64,000 nucleotides of DNA. It comes from Ruminococcus sp. (GTDB lineage Bacteria; Bacillota; Clostridia; Oscillospirales; Ruminococcaceae). Positions 1 through 8,139 of the stretch are shown here, one piece after another. The DNA is taken from NCBI GenBank assembly GCA_021199305.1, contig JAJQIH010000016.1, positions 1-64,000 on the forward strand, given 5' to 3'. Position numbers and translations under genes: made by a program. The first letter of the stretch is position 1, and the number at the start of each line of letters is the position of its first letter. Under the pieces are notes generated by a model that saw nothing but the letters and a program-made list of their open reading frames with translations, was not told where the DNA came from and made no database searches.

Positions 1-75
1 TTGGAGTTGTTTTTCTTCTTTTTCTGTCAACTATCTATTGTAACATAACATAAAAAATAAAAACTATCGGGGAGC

Positions 76-105
76 GTGTCACGCCGCCTGACGGCGGCGT
101 GACAC
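76..105. repeat. GC-rich palindrome
   Basis: A perfect 13-bp inverted repeat (arms 76-88 and 93-105) around a TGAC loop, with core ACGCCGCC/GGCGGCGT. It is not followed by a T-tract on either strand, so it is not an obvious terminator. Similar GCC-rich palindromes occur at 26217-26233, 26303-26319, 61152-61184 and 61974-61990, which suggests a dispersed repeat family. Confidence 0.75.
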
Positions 106-134
106 ACAAAGAGTATCGAGCGAGAAAATTTCAG

Positions 135-268
135 GAGTAAAAGATAAAACTATAGGGACAGTATTCTGCTTGCCCGATGGCGAGCGGTGTGTTCAAAGAC
201 TGACGTAGAATTTTCAAGAGTAAAAGATAAAACTATAGGGACAGTATTCTGCTTGCCTGATAGCAAGT
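135..268. repeat. Two-copy direct repeat, 83-bp spacing
   Basis: An identical 40-bp core is present at 135-174 and 218-257. Both copies run into a small hairpin: the first pairs GCTTGCC with GGCGAGC (168-185), the second pairs CTTGC with GCAAG over about 252-267. The stem sequence differs but pairing is kept. No open reading frame uses it. The rest of positions 1-270 holds only the 76-105 palindrome. Confidence 0.8.
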
Positions 269-270
269 AA

Positions 271-313
271 CAAACAAAAATTTCCACTCACCGCAGCTGC
301 GATGGGTGGAAAT
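271..313 (-). terminator. Rho-independent terminator
   Basis: Read on the minus strand, stem TTTCCACCCA / TGAGTGGAAA (one mismatch) encloses a GCAGCTGC centre and is followed by a T-rich run. It lies just downstream of the lipoprotein gene at 335-1042. Confidence 0.8.
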
Positions 314-334
314 AAAACTTCAAAATTACAAATT

Positions 335-1042
335 TTACGAAGCGGACAGAGTTATCATTGTAACCACGCCGTCCTCTAAATTAAACTGAATTGCGCAATC
401 TCCATTTGAAGCGTAAACCACGCTTGCGTTGTAGGCGGCATTATCGTATTTTTCCAAAACGTCGTCTGAGGACGAGCCGATAGTAATTCCTGTGTCGGTT
501 GAAACGCCGCTTCCGATAATTGAAATCTGGGTAACGTAACCCTCCCGTGTGGTAATCTTGCAATCCTCATATGAGTAAATGGAAATGTCGTCTATCTGAG
601 AAACGGTAGCCTGCAATGTACCAAGCTTGTCGATTTTATTTGTTATCTTCTCGCCGAGATATACCGTATAGCCGTTTATAACCGCCGAATAGGAACCTTT
701 CGTCATTTTAAACTTACTGGTTGTTGTCTGAGTAGTCGTAGTAGTGGTTGTGGTGGTTGTTGTAGTCGTGGTAGTGGTAGTCGTAGTCGTCGCCTTGGTA
801 GTTTTCGGAGTCGTTTTAAGCGTCGCCTGAGTTGGAATAGGCGTGCTTGAAGTAGTAGTGGTAGTGGTTGTTGTAGTTTTACTGGTCGCTTCGGTGGTAG
901 TGTCTTCAGTTGTAGCTTCAATAGTTGTGGTTTCTGCAGCGGAGCTATTATCGTCCGAGCTTTCATCGTTTGAGTCAGTACAGCCCACAAGCATAAATGC
1001 CGCCGTCATAAATACGACAAATGTAAAAAATATTCTTTTCAT
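335..1042 (-). CDS. Thr-rich lipoprotein of unknown function
   Basis: A 235-residue predicted lipoprotein. The N-terminus is basic then hydrophobic and ends in lipobox LVGC (Cys21), so the mature protein should be attached to the outer face of the membrane. Residues about 25-110 form a low-complexity Thr/Ser linker that includes 20 consecutive threonines encoded by mixed ACN codons. Residues about 112-235 form a compact domain resembling the C-terminal domain of other clostridial lipoproteins of unknown function. A GGAAGG ribosome binding site precedes the ATG. The gene stands alone before a terminator. Lipoprotein status is well supported; the function is unknown. Confidence 0.85.
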   Translation of the reverse strand: MKRIFFTFVVFMTAAFMLVGCTDSNDESSDDNSSAAETTTIEATTEDTTTEATSKTTTTTTTTTSSTPIPTQATLKTTPKTTKATTTTTTTTTTTTTTTTTTTTQTTTSKFKMTKGSYSAVINGYTVYLGEKITNKIDKLGTLQATVSQIDDISIYSYEDCKITTREGYVTQISIIGSGVSTDTGITIGSSSDDVLEKYDNAAYNASVVYASNGDCAIQFNLEDGVVTMITLSAS

Positions 1043-1188
1043 TCTGAGCCTTCCTTTCCCGCGCTTAAATTCAAAGCTCGCTTTGTACAGAATATTCTAC
1101 CACAACGATTTCAAAAATTCAATCATTTTTTCTTGTTTTTTCACTTTTCGACACAAAAATATCATAAATCATCTTTTCTGAGCTGAAC

Positions 1189-2130
1189 CTACACGTCTTT
1201 GGTATAGCCTAAATGAAGCCAACCCTCTGAGATTTTTCCGAAATCTCCGCTTTGAGCAGTTATCGTCACAATGTCGCCAGACTTCTTTGTGGTCTTGATA
1301 GCCGATGAGGTTGAAGCCTTTTCACGAACATTCAGCGTGGTAGCGGTTACCTTTCGTTTAAACGTAACGTAAATGTCGCCCGAATACATCAGCGCTATCC
1401 AGCCGCTTGGAATTTTCGCCCACACTTCATCGTCTGAAATCTTTTTGACTTCCTTTACGGTAACTGTTGTTCCCGACTTCAGGCAAGCGTACTTCTGGTT
1501 TACAGCGTGCGCCTGACCGTCTGTAGTAAGGTCAGTTTTAAGCTTTTGCGAGTAGTTTACGCCTGCGCCCGTGCGGACGTTTACATTCGCTCTGAGCGTA
1601 TAGTTGCCCTTTTTGAATGTGATTTTGTTAACAGGCAGCGAGCTTGAAGAGCTTGAAGTTGTAGTCGAGCCTGACGAGGTTGACGAGCTTGTCATATATA
1701 CGAAGCCCAAAAACGAGCTGTCGGCAAGAAGCGCTTTAATGCTTGCTTTTTTGAGTATTCCGTCGTCGGCTGAAACCTCGCCGTCGTTGTTTGAATTTGC
1801 TTCTGTGTAGTAATAATTGTCCCCTGATATTCCTTCAAGATACCTGACGTGTCCCCATTTGTCGCCTGTATATCTTCCGTCGGAAAATACCACAAAGCTA
1901 TCCGCTTTCGCTGTCTTTCCGACCTTGTAGCCACGCTTTAACGCAACGTCTACAATATTCTTGGCAGAGCCTGCGCCGCTTTGAAATTCAACTCCGAGCT
2001 TTTCCTTCGCACGACCTCTTACATAGGTTACGCATTGACCCTTGTAGCTGCCTGTTGTAAAGCCTGCCCAGCTGTATGCTGAATTTGTAAAGTCGCCGAG
2101 CCTTTTTCCTAAATAATCTTCCCAGTTCAT
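1189..2130 (-). CDS. CHAP-domain peptidoglycan hydrolase with SH3 repeats
   Basis: A 313-residue protein. Residues about 10-175 form a CHAP amidase/endopeptidase domain with candidate catalytic Cys33 (GQCVTYVRG) and His94 (KWGHVRYLEG). After a Ser/Thr linker come two bacterial SH3-like modules (about 205-270 and 278-313) expected to bind cell wall. I chose the ATG at 2130 because an AAAGGAGG site lies 6 bases upstream; the frame is open 34 codons further, but that extension has no ribosome binding site. Neither start gives a signal peptide, which is odd for a wall hydrolase and recalls phage endolysins or autolysins released by other routes. No phage genes are nearby. CHAP enzymes cut peptidoglycan cross-links; the exact bond is not predictable here. 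Confidence 0.85.
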   Translation of the reverse strand: MNWEDYLGKRLGDFTNSAYSWAGFTTGSYKGQCVTYVRGRAKEKLGVEFQSGAGSAKNIVDVALKRGYKVGKTAKADSFVVFSDGRYTGDKWGHVRYLEGISGDNYYYTEANSNNDGEVSADDGILKKASIKALLADSSFLGFVYMTSSSTSSGSTTTSSSSSSLPVNKITFKKGNYTLRANVNVRTGAGVNYSQKLKTDLTTDGQAHAVNQKYACLKSGTTVTVKEVKKISDDEVWAKIPSGWIALMYSGDIYVTFKRKVTATTLNVREKASTSSAIKTTKKSGDIVTITAQSGDFGKISEGWLHLGYTKDV

Positions 2131-2384
2131 AAAAGTCCTCCTTTGATGTATACAAAAATGCAAAAATAGTGCCTTTAAGTATAATATGCAAAATATCAGC
2201 CGCTGTTTCGCCCTTTCAACAATAAATTGCAAAAGCTAAAAAGTTGCACCCCTTCGTGCAACATTCACAGATTTTAGGAAAATTGTTTTTAAAAAGTTTG
2301 GATTTGCAAGGTGCAAAAGTGAAAATTTTTTGTATTCTCCCCGCCTTTCACACAATTTCCAAACTAAAAACTCACTTCTTTTAC

Positions 2385-2413
2385 TTGTATAATTTTCAAA
2401 CATAGTGTATAAT
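2385..2413 (+). promoter_or_regulatory. Predicted sigma-A promoter
   Basis: TTGTAT (2385-2390), a 17-base spacer and a perfect TATAAT (2408-2413). It would drive the 44-residue peptide gene and tsaD. The remainder of the 2131-2457 gap shows no gene or clear terminator. Confidence 0.65.
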
Positions 2414-2457
2414 AATGGCAGAAGAAACACACAACGATAAAGAGAAGGGACGATAAT

Positions 2458-2592
2458 ATGAAAAAGCTTGGTAAGGCGCTTGTTATAGCAACGATTGTTG
2501 CAGGAGTTCTTGTGGCAGTTAAGCTTTGCCTGGAGGTTTTCGGCTCAAGCCTTAAAAAATACATTAAATTTGACGGGATGAGAGGAATATGA
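2458..2592 (+). CDS. Small membrane peptide upstream of tsaD
   Basis: A 44-codon frame starts with MKKLGKA, followed by a hydrophobic stretch (residues about 8-21) that could span the membrane, and then a short basic/amphipathic tail. The start has a good site (AGAAGGGA, 7-8 bases upstream) and lies behind a well-formed promoter. Its TGA overlaps the tsaD ATG by four bases (ATGA), the classic arrangement for translational coupling. I do not recognise the family. It may be a real micro-protein, or a leader peptide whose translation feeds ribosomes to tsaD. Confidence 0.6.
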   Translation: MKKLGKALVIATIVAGVLVAVKLCLEVFGSSLKKYIKFDGMRGI

Positions 2593-3605
2593 AAATACTC
2601 GGAATTGAAAGCTCCTGCGACGAAACCGCGGCAAGCGTTGTCGAGGACGGCATTCACGTTTTGTCAAACGTGGTTGCTTCGCAAATAGACGAGCACAGAC
2701 TTTACGGCGGAGTGGTTCCCGAAATTGCTTCAAGGCGCCACGCAGAAAATATAGACTGGGTTGTAAAGGAAGCTCTCGCCAAAGCGGGCACAACGCTCGA
2801 CGATATTGACGCTGTTGCTGTTACCTTTGCTCCAGGGCTTATCGGCGCACTTTTGGTTGGAATAAGCTACGCAAAGGGCGTTTGCCTGTCAACTGGAAAG
2901 CCGCTTATTCCTGTTCACCATATAGCAGGTCACATTGCGGCGAATTATATCACCCACGAGGATTTAAAGCCGCCGTATCTCTGCCTTGTTATAAGCGGAG
3001 GACACAGTCATATCGTTGAGGTACTGGATTATACAAAATATCGTGTTGTCGGAAGGACGAGAGATGATGCAGCCGGCGAATGCTTTGACAAGGTTGCAAG
3101 GACGATAGGATTTTTCTATCCAGGCGGCAAATATATTGACGAAGCGGCTCAGCGTGGCAACGCAGACGCATTTAAGTTTCCTCACCCGAAGGTAACGGGA
3201 AGCGAGTACGACTTTTCGTTTTCAGGTCTTAAAACAGCAGTTATTAACCTTGTTCACAACAAGGCGCAAAAGGGCGAAGAGCTGAGTCAGGACAACATTT
3301 CAGCTTCGTTTCAGAAAACTGTTTGTGAAATCTTAACGCAAAAGACGATGCTTGCCGCAAAGGACTTAAACGCTAAAACGCTTGCCGTTGCGGGCGGCGT
3401 CAGCGCAAACAGCGGCGTTCGCGCAGCCTTTAAAAAAGAATGCGAAAAAGCAGGGATCAGGCTTTATCTGCCTGAGCTTCGCTACTGCGGCGACAATGCA
3501 GCTATGATTGCCTGTCAGGGATACTATGATTTCAAGGCGGGAAAGGTAGCGGCGCTTGATTTAAACGGCGTTGCAACTATGAGCCTTGATGAAATTTCTA
3601 TATAA
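2589..3605 (+). CDS. tRNA N6-adenosine threonylcarbamoyltransferase TsaD
   Basis: A full-length (338 aa) Kae1/TsaD family protein. With TsaB and TsaE it transfers the threonylcarbamoyl group from TC-AMP to A37 of tRNAs that read ANN codons, in the cytoplasm. The N-terminus (LGIESSCDETAA) is the ASKHA-fold phosphate-binding signature, and the metal-binding HxxxH is present as HHIAGH near residue 110. SGGHS and a late GDNAAMIA motif complete the active site. It is coupled by ATGA overlap to the preceding peptide and followed 14 bases later by a membrane protein gene. tsaB and tsaE are not in the window; rimI, often near tsaBD, lies convergently downstream. Confidence 0.97.
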   Translation: MKILGIESSCDETAASVVEDGIHVLSNVVASQIDEHRLYGGVVPEIASRRHAENIDWVVKEALAKAGTTLDDIDAVAVTFAPGLIGALLVGISYAKGVCLSTGKPLIPVHHIAGHIAANYITHEDLKPPYLCLVISGGHSHIVEVLDYTKYRVVGRTRDDAAGECFDKVARTIGFFYPGGKYIDEAAQRGNADAFKFPHPKVTGSEYDFSFSGLKTAVINLVHNKAQKGEELSQDNISASFQKTVCEILTQKTMLAAKDLNAKTLAVAGGVSANSGVRAAFKKECEKAGIRLYLPELRYCGDNAAMIACQGYYDFKAGKVAALDLNGVATMSLDEISI

Positions 3606-3619
3606 CGGAGGACTGACAA

Positions 3620-4258
3620 ATGAAATTTGTAGAAAAAACACGCAGGTTTGAGGTTTTGCTCTATGTGTGCTGCCTGGCTATCGGAATCTGGCTTCTTATT
3701 ATGCAAAAGCAGGCGTTAAACATAATCTGCTGGGTTTTGGGAATAGCTCTTATAGTTTACGGTGTTTTTGTAACCATCGGCTTTTTTACAGGCTCAGATG
3801 ATGACAACCCAGAAAAGGCATCTTCCTCTTTTGATCTTGCAAAGGGCGTTGTGTTCGCCGTTATGGGAATTTTAGTTATAACCAGCGTCTGGTTTATTGA
3901 TATTCTGGCGATTATAATCGGCATTTTGCTTGTAATAAACGGTATCATTTCTCTTCAGAAAGCGCTTTATATAAGGCGTACCTTGGGCAAGAATTACAAC
4001 GGTTGGATTGTGGCTTTGATAAATTCTATTGTTACAATCGTTTTCGGACTGGTTCTGATTTTCGTTTCAGCAAGCGACGTTATCGCAATTTTAGTAGGCG
4101 TTGGTCTGACGTGGTACGGTCTTTCTTCAATCGTCAACTACATTGCAGTTGTTCAAAAGATAAATAAAATCGTAAAGCAACGCAAAAAGGGCGTAAATTC
4201 AAACGGCTCGTCAGCAGAGGTCGAAGTAATTGAGGACAAGCGTAGCATGAAGCAGTAA
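3620..4258 (+). CDS. DUF308/HdeD-like membrane protein
   Basis: A 212-residue integral membrane protein with about six hydrophobic helices arranged as repeated helix pairs, each carrying the short LxVxGI-type pattern seen in the DUF308 (HdeD) family. The C-terminal 35 residues are charged and probably cytoplasmic. HdeD is linked to acid stress in enterobacteria, but the role in Firmicutes is unknown. The site GGAGG lies 8 bases before the ATG. It follows tsaD by 14 bases and ends at a strong terminator, so it is probably the last gene of that transcript. Confidence 0.8.
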   Translation: MKFVEKTRRFEVLLYVCCLAIGIWLLIMQKQALNIICWVLGIALIVYGVFVTIGFFTGSDDDNPEKASSSFDLAKGVVFAVMGILVITSVWFIDILAIIIGILLVINGIISLQKALYIRRTLGKNYNGWIVALINSIVTIVFGLVLIFVSASDVIAILVGVGLTWYGLSSIVNYIAVVQKINKIVKQRKKGVNSNGSSAEVEVIEDKRSMKQ

Positions 4259-4276
4259 AAAATCTTTAACAAATAC

Positions 4277-4306
4277 AAAAGGCAGGGCGTTTATGCCCTG
4301 CCTTTT
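4277..4306. terminator. Bidirectional terminator
   Basis: A perfect 12-bp stem (AAAAGGCAGGGC, 4277-4288, with its complement at 4295-4306), 6-nt loop and T-run. It is A-rich on the other side, so it can end transcription of both the tsaD unit and the convergent rimI unit. Confidence 0.92.
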
Positions 4307-4324
4307 TTGTATTCTCTTGTTTGG

Positions 4325-4765
4325 CTATTTAAAAAATCTGGTCATCAGTATTGCATCGTCGTCAGGGTCGCTATAATACCCCCGCCGCTCTCCAACCTTA
4401 CGAAATCCAAAGCGCTCGTAAAGGGAAACAGCAGCGACATTTTGCCGCCTTACTTCAAGCGTTAAAAACGCACAGCGGCTTTCAAGCTCATCAATTGCTC
4501 TTTCTAAAAGCTTACTCGCTGCGCCCTGTCGGCGAAAGTCCTCTCTTACAGCTATCGTGTTAATACTCGCTTCGTCTAAAACAATACTTATGCTTATATA
4601 GCCGACAAGCGTATCCCCCTTCTTTGCCGCAAGTACCAGGGAGCCGTCTTCTGTCTGCCGCAGAAAGTCGTCGCTCTTAAAGCCGTGAGGGAAAATTTCC
4701 TCTTCTATCTGCGCCGCCGCAAGAGCATCCGCCCTTGTAAAGCTTTTTACAACAATATCACTCAT
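4325..4765 (-). CDS. Ribosomal-protein-alanine N-acetyltransferase RimI
   Basis: A 146-residue GNAT acetyltransferase. The acetyl-CoA binding motif A is clear (VREDFRRQGAASKLLERAI, residues about 75-93), followed by the conserved LEVRRQNVAAVSLYERFGF segment typical of RimI. RimI acetylates the N-terminal alanine of ribosomal protein S18; related GNATs modify other proteins, so the exact target is inferred. The start overlaps the end of rsmI by 8 bases, and rsmI-rimI probably form one transcript ending at the terminator near 4290. Confidence 0.88.
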   Translation of the reverse strand: MSDIVVKSFTRADALAAAQIEEEIFPHGFKSDDFLRQTEDGSLVLAAKKGDTLVGYISISIVLDEASINTIAVREDFRRQGAASKLLERAIDELESRCAFLTLEVRRQNVAAVSLYERFGFRKVGERRGYYSDPDDDAILMTRFFK

Positions 4766-5591
4766 TCTCGCCCTCCAAAAGCTTAGAATAAAGCTGCGCC
4801 TTTGAAAATGGTGTTTCCTTGGCTACCGCCTTGCAAGCGTCAGTCGGCTTTTCGCCGTTTTTAACGAGTGCCCTCGCCATTGAAACAGCCTTGTCAAGCG
4901 TTATATCGCTCTTTTCCTCGCTTGCGCCCTCGACAACCAGAACATACTCCCCTCTCGGGGTTTTATCCTCGTAGTATTCAATCGCCTGGCTGATGGTCGT
5001 CTGAATAACCTCCTCGTGAATTTTTGTAAGCTCACGACAGAGGGAAATCCTCCTGTCGCCAAAGTATTCAAGCATATCCTGAAGCGTATAAATGAGCTTG
5101 TGCGGAGCTTCATAGAAAATAAGCGTGTTTGTGCTTTTTGCCGCCTGAGATAAATGCTCGGTTCTGTTTCGTTTTGTGGTTGACAAAAAGCCTTCAAAGG
5201 AAAATCTCTTTGTGTCAAGTCCGCTTATTGCAATAGCGCTCATCGCCGCAGTAGGACCAGGAACGACAAGCACCTCAATGCCCGCCTGCCGGCAAAGCTT
5301 TACCAAATCCTCTCCGGGGTCTGAAATACAGGGCATTCCGGCGTCAGTTACAATAGCGCAGTCCTCACCCTCTGAAAGCCTTGAAAGAATTGCCCTTCCG
5401 CTTACCGCCGCATTATGCTCATGGTAGCTTACAAGCGGCTTTTTAATTTCAAAATAATTTAGCAGCTTCGCCGTTACTCTTGTATCCTCCGCACAGATAA
5501 AATCTACATTCTTCAGCGTTTCAACCGCACGATAGGTCATATCGGATAAATTGCCTATTGGCGTTCCGACAACAAAAAGCCTTCCGTTCAT
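4758..5591 (-). CDS. 16S rRNA (cytidine-1402-2'-O)-methyltransferase RsmI
   Basis: 277 residues, the normal length. It is a tetrapyrrole-methylase fold SAM enzyme that 2'-O-methylates C1402 in the decoding centre of 16S rRNA. The N-terminal LFVVGTPIGNLSDMT motif, CAEDTR, and the SAM-binding VPGPTAAMSAIAISGL segment are diagnostic. The C-terminal KTPRGEYVLVVEG motif is also present. A GGGAGGAAAA site precedes the ATG. The gene is followed by rimI with an 8-base overlap. Confidence 0.95.
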   Translation of the reverse strand: MNGRLFVVGTPIGNLSDMTYRAVETLKNVDFICAEDTRVTAKLLNYFEIKKPLVSYHEHNAAVSGRAILSRLSEGEDCAIVTDAGMPCISDPGEDLVKLCRQAGIEVLVVPGPTAAMSAIAISGLDTKRFSFEGFLSTTKRNRTEHLSQAAKSTNTLIFYEAPHKLIYTLQDMLEYFGDRRISLCRELTKIHEEVIQTTISQAIEYYEDKTPRGEYVLVVEGASEEKSDITLDKAVSMARALVKNGEKPTDACKAVAKETPFSKAQLYSKLLEGENE

Positions 5592-5613
5592 TTTTCCTCC
5601 CTGAATTTCACTT

Positions 5614-5640
5614 CAAAAAACGCCCGTCCGTCAGACAGGC
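5614..5640 (-). terminator. Probable terminator
   Basis: On the minus strand a 7-bp GCCTGTC/GACGGGC stem (one G-T pair) is followed by CG and six T. It lies between the transglutaminase-like gene and rsmI, so it probably ends the upstream transcript. Confidence 0.65.
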
Positions 5641-5657
5641 ATTTTCTACTGTTTCGT

Positions 5658-7163
5658 CTACTGTGAAATTTCAAATGTAATAATTCTCATCTGCTCGTTT
5701 ACAGATTTATAAACCGACGAGGTGTTTACGCTCACGCCAAGCTCGGCTGAAACCTCTTTTAAAATATCAAAAATCGGATTCTCTGCGTTTGAATCTGAAA
5801 ACAGCTCGTTTGCTTCTTCAAAGAGCTTGTCGCTTCTGAGCTTGATTGACGCTTTGGTATCGCCTTTGATGAGCGCCGCTTCAACTGCTGACTTTACCGT
5901 TTGCTCGATATAATCGCTTCGCCTTACATAAAAGCCGTTTTTGACAAAATAGTTGTCAGTTTCAAAAACTGCCGACGGACAGGTATAAAATGTATTTTCT
6001 TCCGCTGTATGGCTGTCCTCAAGCTCCTTGTCGGTCACTAAAAACCAGTCGTAACCGCTTCCCGAGCCTGAATCGTCCCAGCTTAAATCGACGTTATACC
6101 ATCTGCCTGAAATTCTGACCTTGTTCCACATATGCTTTATCGTCTGTGAATTTGACGAAGCGGAGCCTGTCACAATAACGCAGTCTATTCCCGCCTGGTC
6201 GCAAAGCTCCAGAAGTGCCTTTGAATAGCCTTCGCAGGAAGCGCTTCCCTCGACTAAGCAGCCGTAAGCGGAGCGAATGTTATCGCCCGTCAGGTCATAG
6301 CTGCAGTATGAGATGATTTCATCGTGGAAGTACAAAAGCTTGTCGTAGTCGTCCATATCATCTGTAACGCCCGACATAATGCTTTTTATCTTGGATTTTA
6401 ACTGCGCTCTTTGCGCCGCTACTTCGTTTTCGGTCAATCTATAAGTAAGCGTAATGTTTGTTACATACTCGCCGCCTGAATAAACATAAGTCGGCGAGAG
6501 CATATCCGTTTTCGCCAAAGCAATTTTCACAAGCACAAACAGGTCGTTAAGCGTATCAGTATCGCCATTTTTTATAACTCCGCTTTTTATGCTGACCTGA
6601 GTCTCGTGGTTTTCAATCGCATTTAACAGCGTGTACAGAACTTCCTTTTCGTCGTCCGTCATATCAGAAAGCATATTTTCCGAAAGGTTGTACCCCAGCG
6701 TAAAGGTTTTAACCTCGGTCGTTTCGCTTGATTGAGTGATTTTAGTGGTTTTGGAGGTTGCAACTGATGAATCGCCCTCCGAAATTGTCGCTGTCTGCGA
6801 CGAGCTGTCCTCGTCGTCCTCTTCGATATAATCGTAAACTACCACACCGTTTACATCAGTTACTGTCGCCGTAGTTGTCTGAAGCTCCGCCTGCTCGTCG
6901 TCCTCTTCGGCAGAAGCGGTAGTTTCGCCCTCTACTGTAGTCTGAGAGGTGCTTTGCTCCTCTGTGCTGTCGGCTGCTTGCGTGGTGCTGTCGGTATAGG
7001 TTGTGGTTTCAGCTACACTGTCAGTCGAGGTTGTAACGCTTGTATCGCCGTTAAACGAAACGCAATAAATACAAAGCGATACGCAAAGGGCAACTGCCGC
7101 TGCTGTCGCTGAAATTGTAGCTATTTTAGCCTTTCGGCTCATTCTTTTTATAAATTCAGGCAT
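5658..7163 (-). CDS. Membrane-anchored transglutaminase-like protein
   Basis: A 501-residue protein with a basic N-terminus and one membrane helix (residues about 13-36), then an acidic Ser/Thr-rich spacer to about 150, and an extracellular domain. Residues about 270-375 match the transglutaminase-like (papain-fold) core with a complete triad: Cys310 in SASCEGYS, His344 in KHMWNKV and Asp359 in WYNVDLSWDD. Such secreted transglutaminase-like proteins are usually proteases or peptidases rather than cross-linkers; the substrate is unknown. The last 100 residues, partly helical, have no recognised domain. It is transcribed away from the CBS protein gene 43 bases upstream and possibly together with it. 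Confidence 0.85.
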   Translation of the reverse strand: MPEFIKRMSRKAKIATISATAAAVALCVSLCIYCVSFNGDTSVTTSTDSVAETTTYTDSTTQAADSTEEQSTSQTTVEGETTASAEEDDEQAELQTTTATVTDVNGVVVYDYIEEDDEDSSSQTATISEGDSSVATSKTTKITQSSETTEVKTFTLGYNLSENMLSDMTDDEKEVLYTLLNAIENHETQVSIKSGVIKNGDTDTLNDLFVLVKIALAKTDMLSPTYVYSGGEYVTNITLTYRLTENEVAAQRAQLKSKIKSIMSGVTDDMDDYDKLLYFHDEIISYCSYDLTGDNIRSAYGCLVEGSASCEGYSKALLELCDQAGIDCVIVTGSASSNSQTIKHMWNKVRISGRWYNVDLSWDDSGSGSGYDWFLVTDKELEDSHTAEENTFYTCPSAVFETDNYFVKNGFYVRRSDYIEQTVKSAVEAALIKGDTKASIKLRSDKLFEEANELFSDSNAENPIFDILKEVSAELGVSVNTSSVYKSVNEQMRIITFEISQ

Positions 7164-7206
7164 AATACGCCTTACCCTCCATAAACCTTCAATCAGAAGC
7201 CTTACG

Positions 7207-8043
7207 CTAAGTTCTGGTAATTCTGATTCTTTCTATCCTGTTGTCATTTACTATAAGCGCATTAAAGCTGACGCTGTCATAGCTGACGGTTGGATTTTCT
7301 CCATTTTGAGGAATGCGACCCAAAAGGTCGATAAAAAATCCTGCCATTGTGTCGTATTCCTTATCCTCAGGCAGACTGAAGCCTACCGCCTTCGCCACAT
7401 CAAAGGGGTGAGCTGAGCCTAAGCAGTCAAACATATTCGGGGTTATCTGCTCAATTTCTGCTTCCTCGTCGTCGTATTCGTCCTGAATATTTCCGACAAT
7501 AGCTTCGAGCAGATCCTCCATAGTCACTATTCCAGCCGTTCCGCCGTATTCGTCAAGCACAACCGCTATTTGCATTTTCTTAGCGGTAAGCTGCTCAAAA
7601 AGCTCGGCGCAGCTATTGGTTTCAGGCACATATATAACCTTGCGCATAAAGTCGGAAATTGTATGCTCCTCAATGCTCTCATCAAGCGCCAGCGTCAACA
7701 GGTCCTTTGCAAAAAGCACGCCTGTAATGCTGTCAATATCCTCTTTGTATACAGGTATTCTTGAAAAGCCCTCGTCAATTATCAGCCGCAAGGCGTCCTT
7801 CAGCGGAGAGTCAACCTCAACTCCTGCAATGTCCGTTCTGTGTGTCATAACATCGTTTACATACAGGTCGTCAAAATCAAGAATATTTTCTATCATTTCC
7901 TTTTGAAACGGTGCTATATCGTCAAATTCCTCTGTGTTGAGATAATCCATTATCTCGTCGTCTGTCGACTGATTTTCATTTCTTCCTTTAATTTTTTCAA
8001 ACAACGCCGAAAAAAAGCTTTGTCGCCCGTGACCGTCGTCCAT
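7207..8043 (-). CDS. CorC/HlyC-type CBS-domain protein
   Basis: 278 residues with two tandem CBS domains (about 60-190, including VMTHRTDI and SRIPVY motifs) followed by a CorC_HlyC (transporter-associated) domain (about 200-278). The family is tied to magnesium/cobalt efflux and, in gut Firmicutes, is often mislabelled hemolysin. Unlike long family members it lacks the N-terminal DUF21/CNNM membrane domain, so it resembles soluble CorC (YbeX) and should act as a regulatory partner. A GAAAGGAAAG site precedes the ATG. The upstream leader contains a folded element (8102-8139). Confidence 0.87.
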   Translation of the reverse strand: MDDGHGRQSFFSALFEKIKGRNENQSTDDEIMDYLNTEEFDDIAPFQKEMIENILDFDDLYVNDVMTHRTDIAGVEVDSPLKDALRLIIDEGFSRIPVYKEDIDSITGVLFAKDLLTLALDESIEEHTISDFMRKVIYVPETNSCAELFEQLTAKKMQIAVVLDEYGGTAGIVTMEDLLEAIVGNIQDEYDDEEAEIEQITPNMFDCLGSAHPFDVAKAVGFSLPEDKEYDTMAGFFIDLLGRIPQNGENPTVSYDSVSFNALIVNDNRIERIRITRT

Positions 8044-8101
8044 TTATGCACTCTTTCCTTTCAATATGACTATTTTGTTTTTAAACCTTGCTGATTTTCA
8101 A

Positions 8102-8139
8102 GGCGGGGTAAACTGGTACGTTTCTTTGCTACGTCCGCC
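8102..8139 (-). other. Structured leader element upstream of the CorC-like gene
   Basis: On the minus strand GGCGG+ACGT pairs with ACGT and CCGCC, leaving a 9-nt hairpin loop and a one-sided 11-nt bulge. The element is about 60 bases upstream of the CorC-like start. It has no T-run and I do not recognise it as a known riboswitch. The rest of the gap (8044-8413) shows nothing else convincing. Confidence 0.35.

Noticed and set aside
135..268. CRISPR-like repeat
   Set aside because: Only two copies with an 83-base period, unequal flanks and no cas genes.
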